Source: Methylovulum sp.
GTDB lineage: Bacteria; Pseudomonadota; Gammaproteobacteria; Methylococcales; Methylomonadaceae
Assembly: GCF_028687615.1 (NCBI RefSeq)
Contig: NZ_JAQTZU010000012.1
Coordinates: 43,179 to 107,178, forward strand
Length of the DNA stretch: 64,000 nucleotides
Reading direction: 5' to 3'
The notes beneath the pieces are model-generated. The model saw only the letters and a list, made by a program, of their open reading frames with translations. It was not told the DNA's origin and searched no databases. Position numbers and translations under genes: made by a program. This document shows positions 18,245-27,729 of this stretch, piece by piece; the stretch's first letter is position 1; every line of letters starts with the position of its first letter.

Positions 18245-18290
18245 GGTTTGGCTAAAAATAACTTCCCTAAATCAGCGATGTTTAGGGAAG
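18245..18290. repeat. Solo MITE-type end fused to a hairpin
   Basis: Positions 18245-18266 (..TTTGGCTAAAAATAACTTCC) match the terminal repeat seen at 15549 and 59041. It runs into CTTCCCTAAA/TTTAGGGAAG, a perfect 10-base stem (18262-18271, 18281-18290). No partner end is found. The rest of the 344-base gap from 18150 shows nothing else definite. Confidence 0.55.
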
Positions 18291-18457
18291 GCTTGGTCGT
18301 TCCAACGAGGAAGATAATCATCAAACAGGACCGTCATGGTTTTGGGAAAATCTGTAGCGCACTTTTTGCCCGTCGCATAGAACCCCGTCAAAATTGATGC
18401 CTTTCATCGGCACGACAAGCCGTGCTATTCGCCCTGCAAGCTTTTTCTGATCTACGT

Positions 18458-18463
18458 TATAAT
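18458..18463 (+). promoter_or_regulatory. Possible -10 box for the YciO-type gene
   Basis: TATAAT in CGTTATAATGTG, 31 bases before the start at 18494. No matching -35 box. Confidence 0.35.
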
Positions 18464-18493
18464 GTGACGAATTCATTCAGGCAACGGTAAGCA

Positions 18494-19117
18494 ATGGCCC
18501 AGTTAATTGAAGTTCATCACGAAAACCCCCAGTTGCGGCTAATCCAACGTGCCGTTGCGATAATCCAACAAGGCGGGGTCATCGCGTATCCCACCGATTC
18601 ATCCTACGCGCTGGCTTGCCATATTGGTGATAAACAGGCGATGGACACCATCCGCCGTATCCGGCAATTGGATGACAAACATGATTTCACGCTGGTTTGC
18701 AAAGATTTGACGCAAGTCTCGATGTTCACCAAAATCGGCAATGATGCGTTCCGCTTGATCAAGGCCCTGACCCCTGGCCCGTTCACGTTTATCCTTGATG
18801 CCACCAAAGAAGTCCCGCGCCGCTTGCAACATCCCAAGAAAAAAACGATTGGCATCCGCATTCCTGACCATCCGGTCGCACAAATGCTGGTCAAGGAACT
18901 GGATGAAGCCCTGTTCAGCACAACCTTGAGTTTGCCTGGCGAAGATGAAGCACTGACCGATCCTTATGACATCAAGGAAAGGCTGGATCATGAACTGGAT
19001 TTAGTGATCGATGCGGGCATCATACATTTTGAACAAACCACCATGATCGAATTTACCAGCAATGGCCCCGTCATCGTCAGGCAAGGCAAAGGCATTGCCA
19101 CTATGCTGACCCAATAG
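18494..19117 (+). CDS. yciO: YciO-type Sua5/YrdC-family protein
   Basis: A 207-residue YrdC-fold protein. The N-terminal GGVIAYPTDSSYALAC and the basic RIPDHPVAQML region are typical. Members related to TsaC/Sua5 make threonylcarbamoyl-AMP for tRNA t6A. The YciO branch, which this resembles in length and wording, has a less certain role. It heads a run of same-strand genes (site-2 protease, scpA, scpB, rluB), an arrangement common in gammaproteobacteria. Confidence 0.85.
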   Translation: MAQLIEVHHENPQLRLIQRAVAIIQQGGVIAYPTDSSYALACHIGDKQAMDTIRRIRQLDDKHDFTLVCKDLTQVSMFTKIGNDAFRLIKALTPGPFTFILDATKEVPRRLQHPKKKTIGIRIPDHPVAQMLVKELDEALFSTTLSLPGEDEALTDPYDIKERLDHELDLVIDAGIIHFEQTTMIEFTSNGPVIVRQGKGIATMLTQ

Positions 19118-19130
19118 AGGAACCACCACC

Positions 19131-19784
19131 ATGATGGATGAATTAACCCTAGTCCAACGTATCATCGTTTGGGCTTTACCGGTTATTTTTGCAATCACCG
19201 GACATGAAGCCGCCCACGGCTGGATGGCGAAAAAATGCGGCGACAACACCGCTTACATGCTGGGGCGTTTGACCTTGAACCCCCTGAAACACATCGACCC
19301 GCTGGGCACCTTGATTTTGCCGGGGCTTTTGCTGATGACCGGCACGGGCTTTATATTTGGTTGGGCAAAACCCGTGCCGGTGAACGGACGGTATTTTAAA
19401 AAGCCCTTGCGTGATATGGCTTTTGTCGCCGCCGCCGGGCCTTGCGCGAATTTGCTGATGGCAATCGCTTGGGCGTTGCTGGCGCGGCTGGGGGTGACCA
19501 TCGGCATGGAAGCGATTTCCCTGCCTTTGATTTATACCGGTGTCGCTGGTATTTCAATCAACATCTCGCTGGCTTTGATTAATTTGCTGCCCATCCCGCC
19601 CCTTGACGGCAGCCGCATTTTAACCGGGCTGCTACCGTACCGCTTAGGCGTGCAATACAACCGGCTTGAACCTTACGGCTTTATTATTTTACTGGTGATG
19701 CTGTATACGGAAGTGCTGGGTGCCGTGCTGCAATATCCTTTGTATCTTGCCCATAATTTGTTCTTTTCGTTGGCTGGGTTGTAA
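19131..19784 (+). CDS. Site-2 protease family membrane protein
   Basis: A 217-residue multipass protein of the M50 family. The zinc motif HEAAH is at about residues 25-29 (GHEAAHGW) and the second motif NLLPIPPLDGSRIL near 152-165 supplies the third ligand Asp. There is no PDZ domain, so it belongs to the short rhomboid-neighbour type found beside scpA/trpS/sua5 rather than RseP. Substrate unknown. Start ATG at 19131, or 19134 directly after. Confidence 0.85.
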   Translation: MMDELTLVQRIIVWALPVIFAITGHEAAHGWMAKKCGDNTAYMLGRLTLNPLKHIDPLGTLILPGLLLMTGTGFIFGWAKPVPVNGRYFKKPLRDMAFVAAAGPCANLLMAIAWALLARLGVTIGMEAISLPLIYTGVAGISINISLALINLLPIPPLDGSRILTGLLPYRLGVQYNRLEPYGFIILLVMLYTEVLGAVLQYPLYLAHNLFFSLAGL

Positions 19785-19890
19785 CCGCCTTTCTGGCTTG
19801 AAAAACCAGAAAAACCTGCAAGCTGGAATGGGTTTGTAACCCATCCCGCTCTGGCATCGGGTTTATCAGGCTAACGCACAACACATAAAC

Positions 19891-20712
19891 ATGACTCCAG
19901 CAGACACCGAAATAGCCCCAGAATCCCCTGCATTCGCCATCGTCAACGGTACGCCATTCAACCTGCTCCCCGATGATTTGTACATTCCGCCCGACGCGCT
20001 GGAAGTGTTTCTGGAATTGTTTGCAGGGCCTTTGGATTTGTTGCTGTACCTGATCAGAAAACAAAACCTGGACATCATCAACATCCCGATAGCGCAGATC
20101 ACCCAGCAATACATGGCCTACATCCAGCTCATGGGCGATATGAAAATCGAGCTGGCGGCGGATTATCTGGTGATGGCGGCGTGGTTGGCGGAAATCAAAT
20201 CCAGGATGCTGTTGCCGCGCCCGCCAGAAGCCGAAGACGAGGAAGACGACCCACGGGCGGCCTTAATCCGTCGCTTGCAAGAGTATGAAACGATAAAATA
20301 CGCCGCCGAGGCGTTGGAAGCATTGCCACGCATGGAACGCGATTTTTTTTGCGTTGACGTGGACACCGCCACAATAGACGTTGAGCAAAGCTTTCCCGAA
20401 ATTGAAATGGGCGAATTGCTGCTCGCCTTCAAAGCCGTGTTAAAACGCGCCGAACAACTTAGCCACCACGCCATAACCAAAGAAGCATTATCAGTCCGTG
20501 AACGCATGTCTACGATATTGGAAAGCCTTAAAGGCCCAGATAGCCGATTATTTACAGAATTATTCGCCCGCCGCGAAGGCCGGCACGGCGTGGTGGTCTC
20601 CTTTCTTGCTATACTGGAACTCGGCAAAGAAGGGCTCATCGAAATTATCCAGTCAGAACCCTTCGCCGAGCTGCGCGTTAGAGCCAGCCAAACCGCCCTC
20701 GCCAATCATTGA
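19891..20712 (+). CDS. scpA: Segregation and condensation protein A
   Basis: A 273-residue kleisin. FAGPLDLLLYLIRKQNLDIINIPIAQIT (start near residue 47) is the family signature, followed by ADYLVMAAWLAEIKSRMLLPRP. The C-terminal winged helix (VVSFLAILELGKEGLIEIIQ) binds the SMC head. With ScpB and an SMC protein it forms the chromosome condensation complex. scpB follows with a start only a few bases after this stop. Confidence 0.92.
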   Translation: MTPADTEIAPESPAFAIVNGTPFNLLPDDLYIPPDALEVFLELFAGPLDLLLYLIRKQNLDIINIPIAQITQQYMAYIQLMGDMKIELAADYLVMAAWLAEIKSRMLLPRPPEAEDEEDDPRAALIRRLQEYETIKYAAEALEALPRMERDFFCVDVDTATIDVEQSFPEIEMGELLLAFKAVLKRAEQLSHHAITKEALSVRERMSTILESLKGPDSRLFTELFARREGRHGVVVSFLAILELGKEGLIEIIQSEPFAELRVRASQTALANH

Positions 20713-20728
20713 CTCACCGCCGGTCAAC

Positions 20729-21307
20729 GTGGAAATCCAGCGCATCGTCGAAGCCATCTTGTTTGCCGCCAAACGGCCAATGACTTGCAAACAAGTGCAA
20801 CAGGTGTTTCCCGAATTGGAGCAGCCGGATTTGGCGGAGATTCAAGCCGCCATCGACGCGATCACCGTTGATTACCAGCCGCGCGGGATTGAGTTGGCAA
20901 AAATCGCCAGCGGCTACCGTTTTCAGGTGCGTTCGGATTTGTCGCGCTGGGTTTCGAGGTTGTTTGAAGAAAAACCGCCGAAATATTCCAAAGCCTTGAT
21001 GGAGACACTGGCGATCATCGCCTACCGCCAACCCGTCACCCGTGGTGATATTGAAGATATTCGAGGGGTCAGCGTCAGCACCGGGATGGTCCAAACCTTA
21101 TTGGAACGTGAATGGGTCAGGGTTTTGGGCCATAAAGAAGTGCCCGGACGGCCCGCCTTATACGGCACGACCAAACAATTTCTGGATTATTTTAATCTTT
21201 CCACCTTAAATGAATTACCGACCTTGCAAGAATTGCAAGGTTTTGAGCTGTCAACACCGGAAACGACCGTGGCCGAAGGGCCAGGATTGATTGCTCCGTC
21301 TGATTGA
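20729..21307 (+). CDS. scpB: Segregation and condensation protein B
   Basis: About 192 residues in the 20729 version. EIQRIVEAILFAAKRPM starts the first winged helix and EDIRGVSVSTGMVQTLLEREWVRVLGHKEVPGRPALYGTT is the family core. The open frame extends far upstream into scpA, but that is overlap. The GTG at 20729, 17 bases after the scpA stop, is the first conventional start with a normal ScpB length. The protein dimerises on ScpA in the SMC complex. Confidence 0.9.
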   Translation: MEIQRIVEAILFAAKRPMTCKQVQQVFPELEQPDLAEIQAAIDAITVDYQPRGIELAKIASGYRFQVRSDLSRWVSRLFEEKPPKYSKALMETLAIIAYRQPVTRGDIEDIRGVSVSTGMVQTLLEREWVRVLGHKEVPGRPALYGTTKQFLDYFNLSTLNELPTLQELQGFELSTPETTVAEGPGLIAPSD

Positions 21308-21338
21308 CCCCAATCCTAATACAACCCGCAGGTAAACC

Positions 21339-22211
21339 GTGAATAACAAACCCTCAAGCCGTGTCCCGCGCCGTTCGCGCCCGGACACTGCCGTTACCCA
21401 AGCTGCTGCTGCCAAGCCCAGCGCAAAAATCAGTACGAATGCCAGTGCCAAAACCGCGCCGCCGCATCCCGAATCGGGCGAGCGTATCCAAAAAACCCTC
21501 GCCCGTGGCGGGGTAGGTTCACGCCGCGAAATTGAACGCTGGATCACCGAAGGCCGTCTGAAAATCAACGGTATCACGGCCACCTTGGGCACACGCCTAA
21601 ACACCGGTGACCGTTTGCAAATTAACGACCGTATCGTCAACTGGGAAAAATTCACCGAGCAACCGACGCGCGTGTTGCTGTACCACAAACCCACCGGCGA
21701 AGTCGTCACCCGCCGTGACCCCGAAGGCCGCCCCATCGTCTTCCGCCGTTTGCCGCCATTGATAGCAGGCCGTTGGATAGCGGTCGGACGCTTGGACATC
21801 AACACATCAGGCTTGCTGCTGTTGACCAACAACGGCGAACTGGCAAACCGTTTGATGCACCCTTCCACCGAAGTCGAGCGCGAATATGCCGTGCGTATCT
21901 TAGGCCATGTTTCGGACGCAACTTTGGAAACCTTAAAAGAAGGTGTGCAACTGGAAGACGGCTTGGCAAAATTCGACCAAATCTTTTCCACAGGCGGCGA
22001 AGGTGCGAACAAATGGTATAACGTCATCGTCACCGAAGGCCGTAACCGCTTGGTCAGGCGCTTGTGGGAATCGCAAAACGTCGTCGTCAGCCGCCTGATG
22101 CGCGTCCGCTACGGGCCGGTGGTGCTGCCCGAATGGCAACGTACCGGTGCGTTTTATGAGATCAACGAGAAGGAACAGCAGTTGTTGTTTGAATTTGCGG
22201 GGATGGAGTAA
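21339..22211 (+). CDS. rluB: 23S rRNA pseudouridine(2605) synthase
   Basis: A 290-residue RsuA-family enzyme with GTG start. An Ala/Lys-rich N-terminal tail (about residues 1-45) leads into an S4 RNA-binding domain (RIQKTLARGGVGSRREIERWI). The catalytic motif GRLDINTSGLLLLTNNG holds Asp near residue 150. The gene order scpA-scpB-rluB is common in gammaproteobacteria. Confidence 0.92.
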   Translation: MNNKPSSRVPRRSRPDTAVTQAAAAKPSAKISTNASAKTAPPHPESGERIQKTLARGGVGSRREIERWITEGRLKINGITATLGTRLNTGDRLQINDRIVNWEKFTEQPTRVLLYHKPTGEVVTRRDPEGRPIVFRRLPPLIAGRWIAVGRLDINTSGLLLLTNNGELANRLMHPSTEVEREYAVRILGHVSDATLETLKEGVQLEDGLAKFDQIFSTGGEGANKWYNVIVTEGRNRLVRRLWESQNVVVSRLMRVRYGPVVLPEWQRTGAFYEINEKEQQLLFEFAGME

Positions 22212-22303
22212 GGCTATGTCCCTCTAAAGCGTATTTTTAGCTTGATTTTCTATCAAGAAAAACCATAATAAAACCACTTTGGTTTCATTATGGTGTTGCA
22301 ACA

Positions 22304-22546
22304 ATGGCTACCCTGACCCTCAAAAACATTCCAGACCCGCTTTATAATCAAGTAAAGGAATCCGCCCGTTTACATCATAGAAGCATTAACGGGGAAGTCA
22401 TTTATTGTCTGGAAAGGGCGTTAAATCCACATCAGCTCAATGTCGCCGAGCATTTGGCAGTGGCGAGGCAATTACGGGCTAAAACGGCAAACCATGTCCT
22501 GACCGATGATGAGATTGACCTAGCGAAATTCGACGGCAGGTTATGA
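22304..22546 (+). CDS. RHH antitoxin, FitA/VapB type
   Basis: An 80-residue protein. The N-terminal MATLTLKNIPDPLYNQVKESA is a ribbon-helix-helix DNA-binding motif as in FitA-like antitoxins. The C-terminal tail should wrap the toxin. It overlaps the PIN gene by four bases, the normal antitoxin-toxin arrangement, and probably represses its own promoter. Confidence 0.85.
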   Translation: MATLTLKNIPDPLYNQVKESARLHHRSINGEVIYCLERALNPHQLNVAEHLAVARQLRAKTANHVLTDDEIDLAKFDGRL

Positions 22547-22959
22547 TTGTTGCCGATACCAACACCATCGCGTATCTGTACTTAAACAGCGACAAATCCG
22601 CCCAAGCCGAACAATTGCTGATGCTGGAACCGAAATGGATTGCGCCAGGTTTATGGAAAAGTGAGTTTCGTAGCGTTTTAAGCCACTATTTACATAAAAA
22701 TCTATTAACGTTTGATGAGGTTTTGCTAATTGTCCAGCAAGCCGAAAGCTTGATGCTTGATAGTGATTATGAAGTGTCTTCTGCGCATATTTTACAACTG
22801 GTCAATGCCAGCAATTGCTCCGCCTATGATTGCGAGTTTGTCGCTTTGGCAAAACTGGTAAATATCCCACTTATCACGGCGGACAAAAAAGTCCTTAATG
22901 CCTTTCCAACAATTGCCCAAACGATAACCGATTTCATCGCAAAAAACTCACCCACATGA
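22543..22959 (+). CDS. PIN-domain toxin, VapC-like ribonuclease
   Basis: A 138-residue PIN protein. Acidic metal-site residues are visible: Asp5 in IVADTNTIAYL, Glu near 41 in WKSEFRSVL, Asp near 98 in SAYDCEFVALA and Asp near 115 in LITADKKV. VapC toxins cut tRNA or rRNA. The stop overlaps the start of dtd (ATGA), so the toxin-antitoxin pair is inserted seamlessly between rluB and dtd. Confidence 0.85.
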   Translation: MIVADTNTIAYLYLNSDKSAQAEQLLMLEPKWIAPGLWKSEFRSVLSHYLHKNLLTFDEVLLIVQQAESLMLDSDYEVSSAHILQLVNASNCSAYDCEFVALAKLVNIPLITADKKVLNAFPTIAQTITDFIAKNSPT

Positions 22960-23402
22960 TCACCATCATCCAACGCGTCACCTCTGCCAAAGTGACCGTC
23001 AGCCAGCAAGACATCGGTGTCATCGGCATTGGCATTATGGCCTTGGTCGGCGTGGAAAAACCGGACACCCGCCAAGATGTGCAAAAATTGCTGGAGCGTA
23101 TCTTGAATTACCGGATTTTTGCCGACGAAAACGACCGCATGAACTTAAGCTTGCGTGACATAAACGGCGGTTTGTTGCTGGTCCCGCAGTTCACCTTGGT
23201 TGCCGATACCCAAAAAGGCAACCGCCCCGGTTTCGCCTCCGCCGCACCGCCGGAACAAGGCCGCGAGTTGTTCGCGTATTTGCAAGAGTTGGCGCAGGCG
23301 ACTCATGCCCCTGTCGCATTTGGGCAATTCGGCGCGGATATGCAGGTGTCGCTGGTCAATAACGGGCCGGTGACATTTACCTTGCGGACACATCATGCTT
23401 AA
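22956..23402 (+). CDS. dtd: D-aminoacyl-tRNA deacylase
   Basis: A 148-residue protein that removes D-amino acids and Gly mischarged on tRNA. The catalytic-site motifs are VPQFTLVADT (about residues 76-85, usually SQFTL) and NNGPVTF (about 136-142). The length matches the family. The start overlaps the PIN toxin stop by four bases. Confidence 0.92.
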   Translation: MITIIQRVTSAKVTVSQQDIGVIGIGIMALVGVEKPDTRQDVQKLLERILNYRIFADENDRMNLSLRDINGGLLLVPQFTLVADTQKGNRPGFASAAPPEQGRELFAYLQELAQATHAPVAFGQFGADMQVSLVNNGPVTFTLRTHHA

Positions 23403-23511
23403 CGCCGGGTGGCTTGCCATTATGATGAGGTCTTAATCCCCGAAAATGTAACAACCATCATGTAACAAACCATCGCGTATAATTCATTTTTTCACTTGAT
23501 AATCCTAAGCC

Positions 23512-24276
23512 ATGACCATTTCCCTAGTTGAACTTGAAACCATTGTCCGTGCCGCCGGACAAATCGCCCTGACGTATTTTAAAGATTTAAAAAACACGGC
23601 GATCCACAAAAAAAATCCCCGTGATTTTGTCACCGCCGCCGATCTTGCCGTGGAAGCCTATTTGCAAGCGACGCTGACGGAAACATATCCCCAATATGGT
23701 TTTTGGGGCGAAGAGAGCGGGCAATCGGCGGATCAGTCGGCGCGTTGGGTGGTTGATCCGATAGACGGCACCCATTCGTTTTCCAGAGGCCAGTATTTTT
23801 GGTCAATCAGCGTGGCCTTGGAAATTGATGGCGAATTGATGGCGGGGGCCGTGTACGCACCCGCTTTGGACGATTATTACACGGCGGCAACAGGCCGGGG
23901 TGCGTTTAAGAATGGCGTGGCGATCACCGTGTCTAACGAAAGCAGCCTCGCCGATGCGATGGTGGCGACGGGTTTTGCGTGTTTACGCTCGTACTTGACC
24001 GATAACAATTTGGAGCGGTTCGGACGGATTGCCCAACGCACCACCGGACAGCGGCGGTTTGGCTCGGCGGCGATGGATTTATGCCTGGTTGCCGATGGTC
24101 AGGTTGATGCGTTTTGGGAGCAGGAATTGAATTTGTACGATGTCGCCGCTGGCGCGTTGATTGTGCAGGAAGCGGGTGGTACGGTGACGGATTTTCAAGG
24201 CAATCCCGGCGTTTTCCCCAAGCAGATTTTGGCGACCAACGGCAAGGTATTGGCTGAGATTTTGACCTTGATGTAA
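23512..24276 (+). CDS. Inositol monophosphatase-family phosphatase, HisN-like
   Basis: A 254-residue Mg2+-dependent phosphatase. Motifs WGEESG (about residues 65-70), DPIDGTHSF (about 83-91) and the late LYDVAAGALIVQEAGG hold the metal ligands. DPIDGTxSF with a following Arg-Gly resembles histidinol-phosphate phosphatases of the IMPase type, so a histidine-biosynthesis role is possible. Inositol or 3'-phosphoadenosine phosphatase activity is not excluded. A possible -10 TATAAT lies at 23478-23483. Confidence 0.8.
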   Translation: MTISLVELETIVRAAGQIALTYFKDLKNTAIHKKNPRDFVTAADLAVEAYLQATLTETYPQYGFWGEESGQSADQSARWVVDPIDGTHSFSRGQYFWSISVALEIDGELMAGAVYAPALDDYYTAATGRGAFKNGVAITVSNESSLADAMVATGFACLRSYLTDNNLERFGRIAQRTTGQRRFGSAAMDLCLVADGQVDAFWEQELNLYDVAAGALIVQEAGGTVTDFQGNPGVFPKQILATNGKVLAEILTLM

Positions 24277-24344
24277 AGGGCTAACACCTGAAGTGGATCC
24301 AAGCAACAGGTGGCCGGTTAAATAGCTGGCATCCGTTGATAGGC

Positions 24345-24371
24345 GGAGTACAAACTGAGGGTTTGTACTCC
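24345..24371. terminator. Bidirectional terminator-like hairpin
   Basis: GGAGTACAAAC (24345-24355) and GTTTGTACTCC (24361-24371) form a perfect 11-base stem with a five-base loop, followed by an A/C-rich run. It separates two convergent genes. A related TACAAAC/GTTTGTA hairpin occurs at 58470-58487. Confidence 0.6.
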
Positions 24372-24406
24372 CAAAAAACAGATTTAAGCCATGAGGCTCA
24401 AGAGGC

Positions 24407-24919
24407 TCAATAAGTTGAATCGCCTTGCTTGGGCTTCAGGTTGTCCGGGTCTGTATTCGCGTTGCTTTCGCCAAAGCCAAACCATCCGGTGATTTTTTCC
24501 CACAAGGTCTTGTCCAGATCGCGCTTAGGTACGAAGACGGTGGTTTCGCGTGGCGGTTTGACGATGGGCACGGCACTAGGTCTCAAATCACCTTGTATTC
24601 CAGCCAGTTCATCGCCGTTAAAAACCAGTGTGATCTTTTTTTGCACTGCGTCCTGTCCACTTACTTTATCGGAATAAAAATAATCCCAGCGGGATTTGTG
24701 GAACACATCTTTCAGCATCGGCGAACCCATGATGTACAGCACTTGGCGTTTGTTCATCCGGGGTTTGAGCTGGTCTATCATGTCCTGGTCGATGATGTTC
24801 CCTTGTTGGATTTCCAGGCTATACACGCCTGGCACATGATTCAAAATCGTGGAACAAGCAGTAAGGTTTAGCACCAGCAGACAAACGGAAAAAAGTGGTT
24901 TACTCAGTGGTTTACTCAT
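24407..24919 (-). CDS. bamE: Outer membrane assembly lipoprotein BamE
   Basis: A 170-residue lipoprotein. The signal ends in LTAC (Cys22). The BamE core is visible as QGNIIDQDMIDQLKPRMNKRQVLYIMGSPMLKDVFHKSRWDYFY. It belongs to the BAM complex that inserts beta-barrel proteins. The C-terminal 40 or so residues extend beyond the usual length. It is divergent from fur, the standard gammaproteobacterial neighbour. Confidence 0.92.
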   Translation of the reverse strand: MSKPLSKPLFSVCLLVLNLTACSTILNHVPGVYSLEIQQGNIIDQDMIDQLKPRMNKRQVLYIMGSPMLKDVFHKSRWDYFYSDKVSGQDAVQKKITLVFNGDELAGIQGDLRPSAVPIVKPPRETTVFVPKRDLDKTLWEKITGWFGFGESNANTDPDNLKPKQGDSTY

Positions 24920-25068
24920 TGGAACAGCAATAAAGATTGAAAACGCAAAATCATACAGGATGTTAATTGATTATCCTATAAAACTGTCTGCCCCGCCCTC
25001 CCTGAAAAAGGCTACAATGGCCTGAATTTTCAACTACTGCCGACATTGCGGCTTATCGGAGCTTAACA

Positions 25069-25485
25069 ATGGAATCCCTTGATTTAAAAAATGCTGGCTT
25101 AAAGGTCACTTTGCCGCGCGTCAAGATTCTGCAAATTTTGGAAAAACAAGTTGATGAACGCCATTTGACTGCGGAAAAAGTGTATAAAATTTTGTTAAGC
25201 GAAGATGAAGAAATTGGCTTGGCTACCGTTTATCGTGTGCTGACCCAGTTTGAAGCGGCAGGGCTTGTCACGCGCCATCATTTTGAAGGCGGCAATTCGG
25301 TGTTTGAATTGGCGACTGCCGACCATCACGACCACATCATGTGCATGAAATGCGGCAAAGTCGATGAATTTAGCGACGATATCATCGAAGCCAGGCAAAA
25401 AGAAATCGCCGACAGGCTAGGTTATGAACTTACCGACCACGGTTTGTATCTGTATGGTTTCTGCCCGCAGTGCAGAAAACCTTAA
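25069..25485 (+). CDS. fur: Ferric uptake regulator
   Basis: A 138-residue Fur protein. It has a winged-helix N-terminus (LKNAGLKVTLPRVKIL), the metal-binding HHDHIMCMKCGKVDEF segment (about residues 86-101) with the CxxC zinc pair, and a second C..C near the end (GFCPQC). It represses iron uptake genes with Fe2+. The divergent gap with bamE holds a possible -10 TACAAT at 25013-25018. Confidence 0.94.
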   Translation: MESLDLKNAGLKVTLPRVKILQILEKQVDERHLTAEKVYKILLSEDEEIGLATVYRVLTQFEAAGLVTRHHFEGGNSVFELATADHHDHIMCMKCGKVDEFSDDIIEARQKEIADRLGYELTDHGLYLYGFCPQCRKP

Positions 25486-25492
25486 CGGTCAT

Positions 25493-25529
25493 ACCTTTCA
25501 GGTTTAATAAACCTGAAAGGTCTAAATCC
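25493..25529. repeat. CCTTTCAGGTTT-type palindrome after fur
   Basis: ACCTTTCAGGTTTAATAAAC.. folds on itself and continues with TCTAAATCC. The 37-base block differs at only two positions from 40514-40550 inside thiL. Here it probably terminates fur transcription. Confidence 0.8.
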
Positions 25530-25554
25530 CCATTTTCCCCTACCAAAATCATTC

Positions 25555-26802
25555 ATGTTTAAACCCCTGATCTTTTATATTGGCCTACGTTACACGCGGG
25601 CGGAACGGCGCACCCAATTCATTTCTTTCGTCACCTTGGCCTCGGTGCTGGGCATCGCCTTAAGCGTCGTGGCCCTGATCACCGTGTTGTCGGTCATGAA
25701 CGGCTTTGTCGAACAAATCAGTGCGCGTATGCTCAGCATGACCGCCCATGCCACGATGACCGGCAAAGTCGGGCAATTGAACAACTGGCAAGAGCTGGAG
25801 CAAAAACTGTCCGGCACACCCCATGTGCAAGGCGCGGCCCCGTTCATCAACGGGCAGGTGATGATTAATGCCGACCGCCGTGTCAGCGGCACAGTGTTGA
25901 CGGGTGTGTTGCCGGAAATGGAAGCCAAAGTTTCTGAAGTCGCCGAAAAAATGACATCCGGCAAATTAAGCGATTTAATCGCCGGACAATACGGCATTGT
26001 TTTGGGTGAAGAGCTTGCCAATTACTTGGGCGTGATGACCGGCGACAAAATCACCGTCATCAGCCCACAAGTCAATTCCACGCCCGCCGGGGTCGTGCCA
26101 CGGATGCGCCGCTTCACCATCGTAGGCACGTTCAAAGTCGGCATGTTCGAGTATGACCGCAATATGGCGTTTATCCATATCGACGATGCCGCGAAACTGT
26201 TCCGCATGGATACAGCGGTATCGGCTTTACGCATCAGGTTGGACGACTTGCTCAACGCCCCGCAAATCACCCGGGAATTGGCGGAAAAATTTTACGATGA
26301 ATACCAAGTCAGCGATTGGACCCAAGCCCACGATAATTTCTTCCAAGCCATCAAAATGGAAAAGCGCGTCATGTCAATCATTTTGCTGATGATGGTTGCC
26401 GTGGCGGCGTTCAACATCGTCTCCACGTTGATTATGGTCGTCACCGACAAACGCGGCGACATCGCCATCTTAAAAACCCAGGGTTTGACTGCCGGTTCGG
26501 TTATGGGGATTTTTATGGTGCTAGGTACAGTGATTGGCCTGGTGGGGACGGCATTGGGCGTAATCGGCGGTGTGTTGCTGGCGTGGAATATCGCCGACAT
26601 CATCAAAACCGTTGAAAACACCTTTGGCATCAAATTCCTGTCCGCCCAAGTCTATTACATCAGCGATCTGCCCTCGAAACTGATCTGGACGGATGTGTAC
26701 GTCATCGCCAGCATGGCGTTTTTGTTGTCCTTGCTCGCCACCATCTACCCCGCGTGGCAAGCGTCCAAAGTCAATCCGGCGGAGGTGCTGCGTTATGAAT
26801 AA
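25555..26802 (+). CDS. lolC: Lipoprotein-releasing ABC transporter permease
   Basis: A 415-residue FtsX-type permease. The N-terminal [13 protein letters not shown] segment ([12 protein letters not shown]), a first membrane helix near 24-50, a large periplasmic domain and three C-terminal helices (about 275-405) match LolC/LolE. With LolD it extracts lipoproteins from the inner membrane. Only one permease gene is seen, so it may work as a LolF-like homodimer or pair with an unseen LolE. It overlaps lolD by eight bases. Confidence 0.9.
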   Translation: MFKPLIFYIGLRYTRAERRTQFISFVTLASVLGIALSVVALITVLSVMNGFVEQISARMLSMTAHATMTGKVGQLNNWQELEQKLSGTPHVQGAAPFINGQVMINADRRVSGTVLTGVLPEMEAKVSEVAEKMTSGKLSDLIAGQYGIVLGEELANYLGVMTGDKITVISPQVNSTPAGVVPRMRRFTIVGTFKVGMFEYDRNMAFIHIDDAAKLFRMDTAVSALRIRLDDLLNAPQITRELAEKFYDEYQVSDWTQAHDNFFQAIKMEKRVMSIILLMMVAVAAFNIVSTLIMVVTDKRGDIAILKTQGLTAGSVMGIFMVLGTVIGLVGTALGVIGGVLLAWNIADIIKTVENTFGIKFLSAQVYYISDLPSKLIWTDVYVIASMAFLLSLLATIYPAWQASKVNPAEVLRYE

Positions 26803-27475
26803 ACCCATTTTATCCTGCCAAAACCTCACCAAACGCTATAGCCAAGGCGAGTTGGACGTTGAAGTCTTAAAAGGCGTGAACCTGCACATCGGCATCGGCG
26901 AACAGGTCGCCATCATGGGCGCATCCGGTTCCGGCAAAAGCACCTTGCTGCATTTGCTAGGCGGATTGGACAAACCCACCGGTGGCAATGTGGTTTTGGA
27001 CGGCCTGGATTTGAACAAAATCGGCAGCCGCCAACAAGCCAAACTGCGCAACAAATCGCTAGGCTTCATTTACCAATCCCACCATTTGCTGGGCGAGTTC
27101 ACCGTCTTGGAAAACGTCGCCATGCCCTTGTTGATTGCGGGTGAATCCGTGACTGAGGCCAAACGCCGCGCCACCGCCTTGTTGCAGCGTGTCGGCCTGG
27201 GCCACCGCATCGCCCACAAACCCGGCGAACTCTCCGGCGGCGAACGCCAACGCGCCGCCGTCGCCCGCGCCTTAATCAACAAGCCCGCCGTCATCCTGGC
27301 GGACGAGCCTACCGGCAACCTCGACAGCAAAACCGCCGAACAAGTCTATCAACTGATGCTGGAGCTGAACCAAGAGCTGCAAGTGAGCTTTTTGGTGGTC
27401 ACGCACGACCATGAACTGGCGGCGAAAATGGGCAAGGTGTTGCACATGGAGGATGGGGTGATTGTGGGTGAATGA
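26795..27475 (+). CDS. lolD: Lipoprotein-releasing ABC transporter ATPase
   Basis: A 226-residue ABC ATPase. Walker A is GASGSGKST (about residues 42-50), signature [10 protein letters not shown] near 147-156 and Walker [13 protein letters not shown] near 168-179. It drives lipoprotein release with the permease encoded just upstream. The ATG at 26795 overlaps the lolC stop and gives the normal family length. Confidence 0.93.
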   Translation: MNKPILSCQNLTKRYSQGELDVEVLKGVNLHIGIGEQVAIMGASGSGKSTLLHLLGGLDKPTGGNVVLDGLDLNKIGSRQQAKLRNKSLGFIYQSHHLLGEFTVLENVAMPLLIAGESVTEAKRRATALLQRVGLGHRIAHKPGELSGGERQRAAVARALINKPAVILADEPTGNLDSKTAEQVYQLMLELNQELQVSFLVVTHDHELAAKMGKVLHMEDGVIVGE

Positions 27476-27576
27476 TAGCCCAGCAAACACATCAATAGGA
27501 TAAGGTGGCTGTTGTTGGTAATGGCGAACAGTTTAAAATTAAAGGCAATTCATATATTGGCAAAAGGTATTTACCT

Positions 27577-27729
27577 ATGGATAAAATCCGCTTTAACCCT
27601 TCTGAATTAAAAAAAATTATCCAAACAACGCAGGCGATAGAAGGTTACAAGCCCGCCGCAATGGAAGTTGTTAAAAAAATTCAGCAATTGCGGCAACAAT
27701 ATGGCATCCAAGTATCACCTCGAAAATAG
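27577..27729 (+). CDS. VbhA-like antitoxin for Fic toxin
   Basis: A 50-residue protein. TQAIEG at residues 18-23 matches the inhibitory-helix motif (S/T)xxxE(G/N) of class I Fic antitoxins, whose Glu blocks ATP binding in the toxin. The start at 27577 has AAAGG upstream and gives a normal VbhA-like size; a GTG at 27505 would add 24 residues. It overlaps the Fic gene by 29 bases. Confidence 0.7.
   Translation: MDKIRFNPSELKKIIQTTQAIEGYKPAAMEVVKKIQQLRQQYGIQVSPRK

Noticed and set aside
25000..25068. Fur box in the bamE-fur gap
   Set aside because: No convincing 19-base GATAATGAT-type match could be found by eye.
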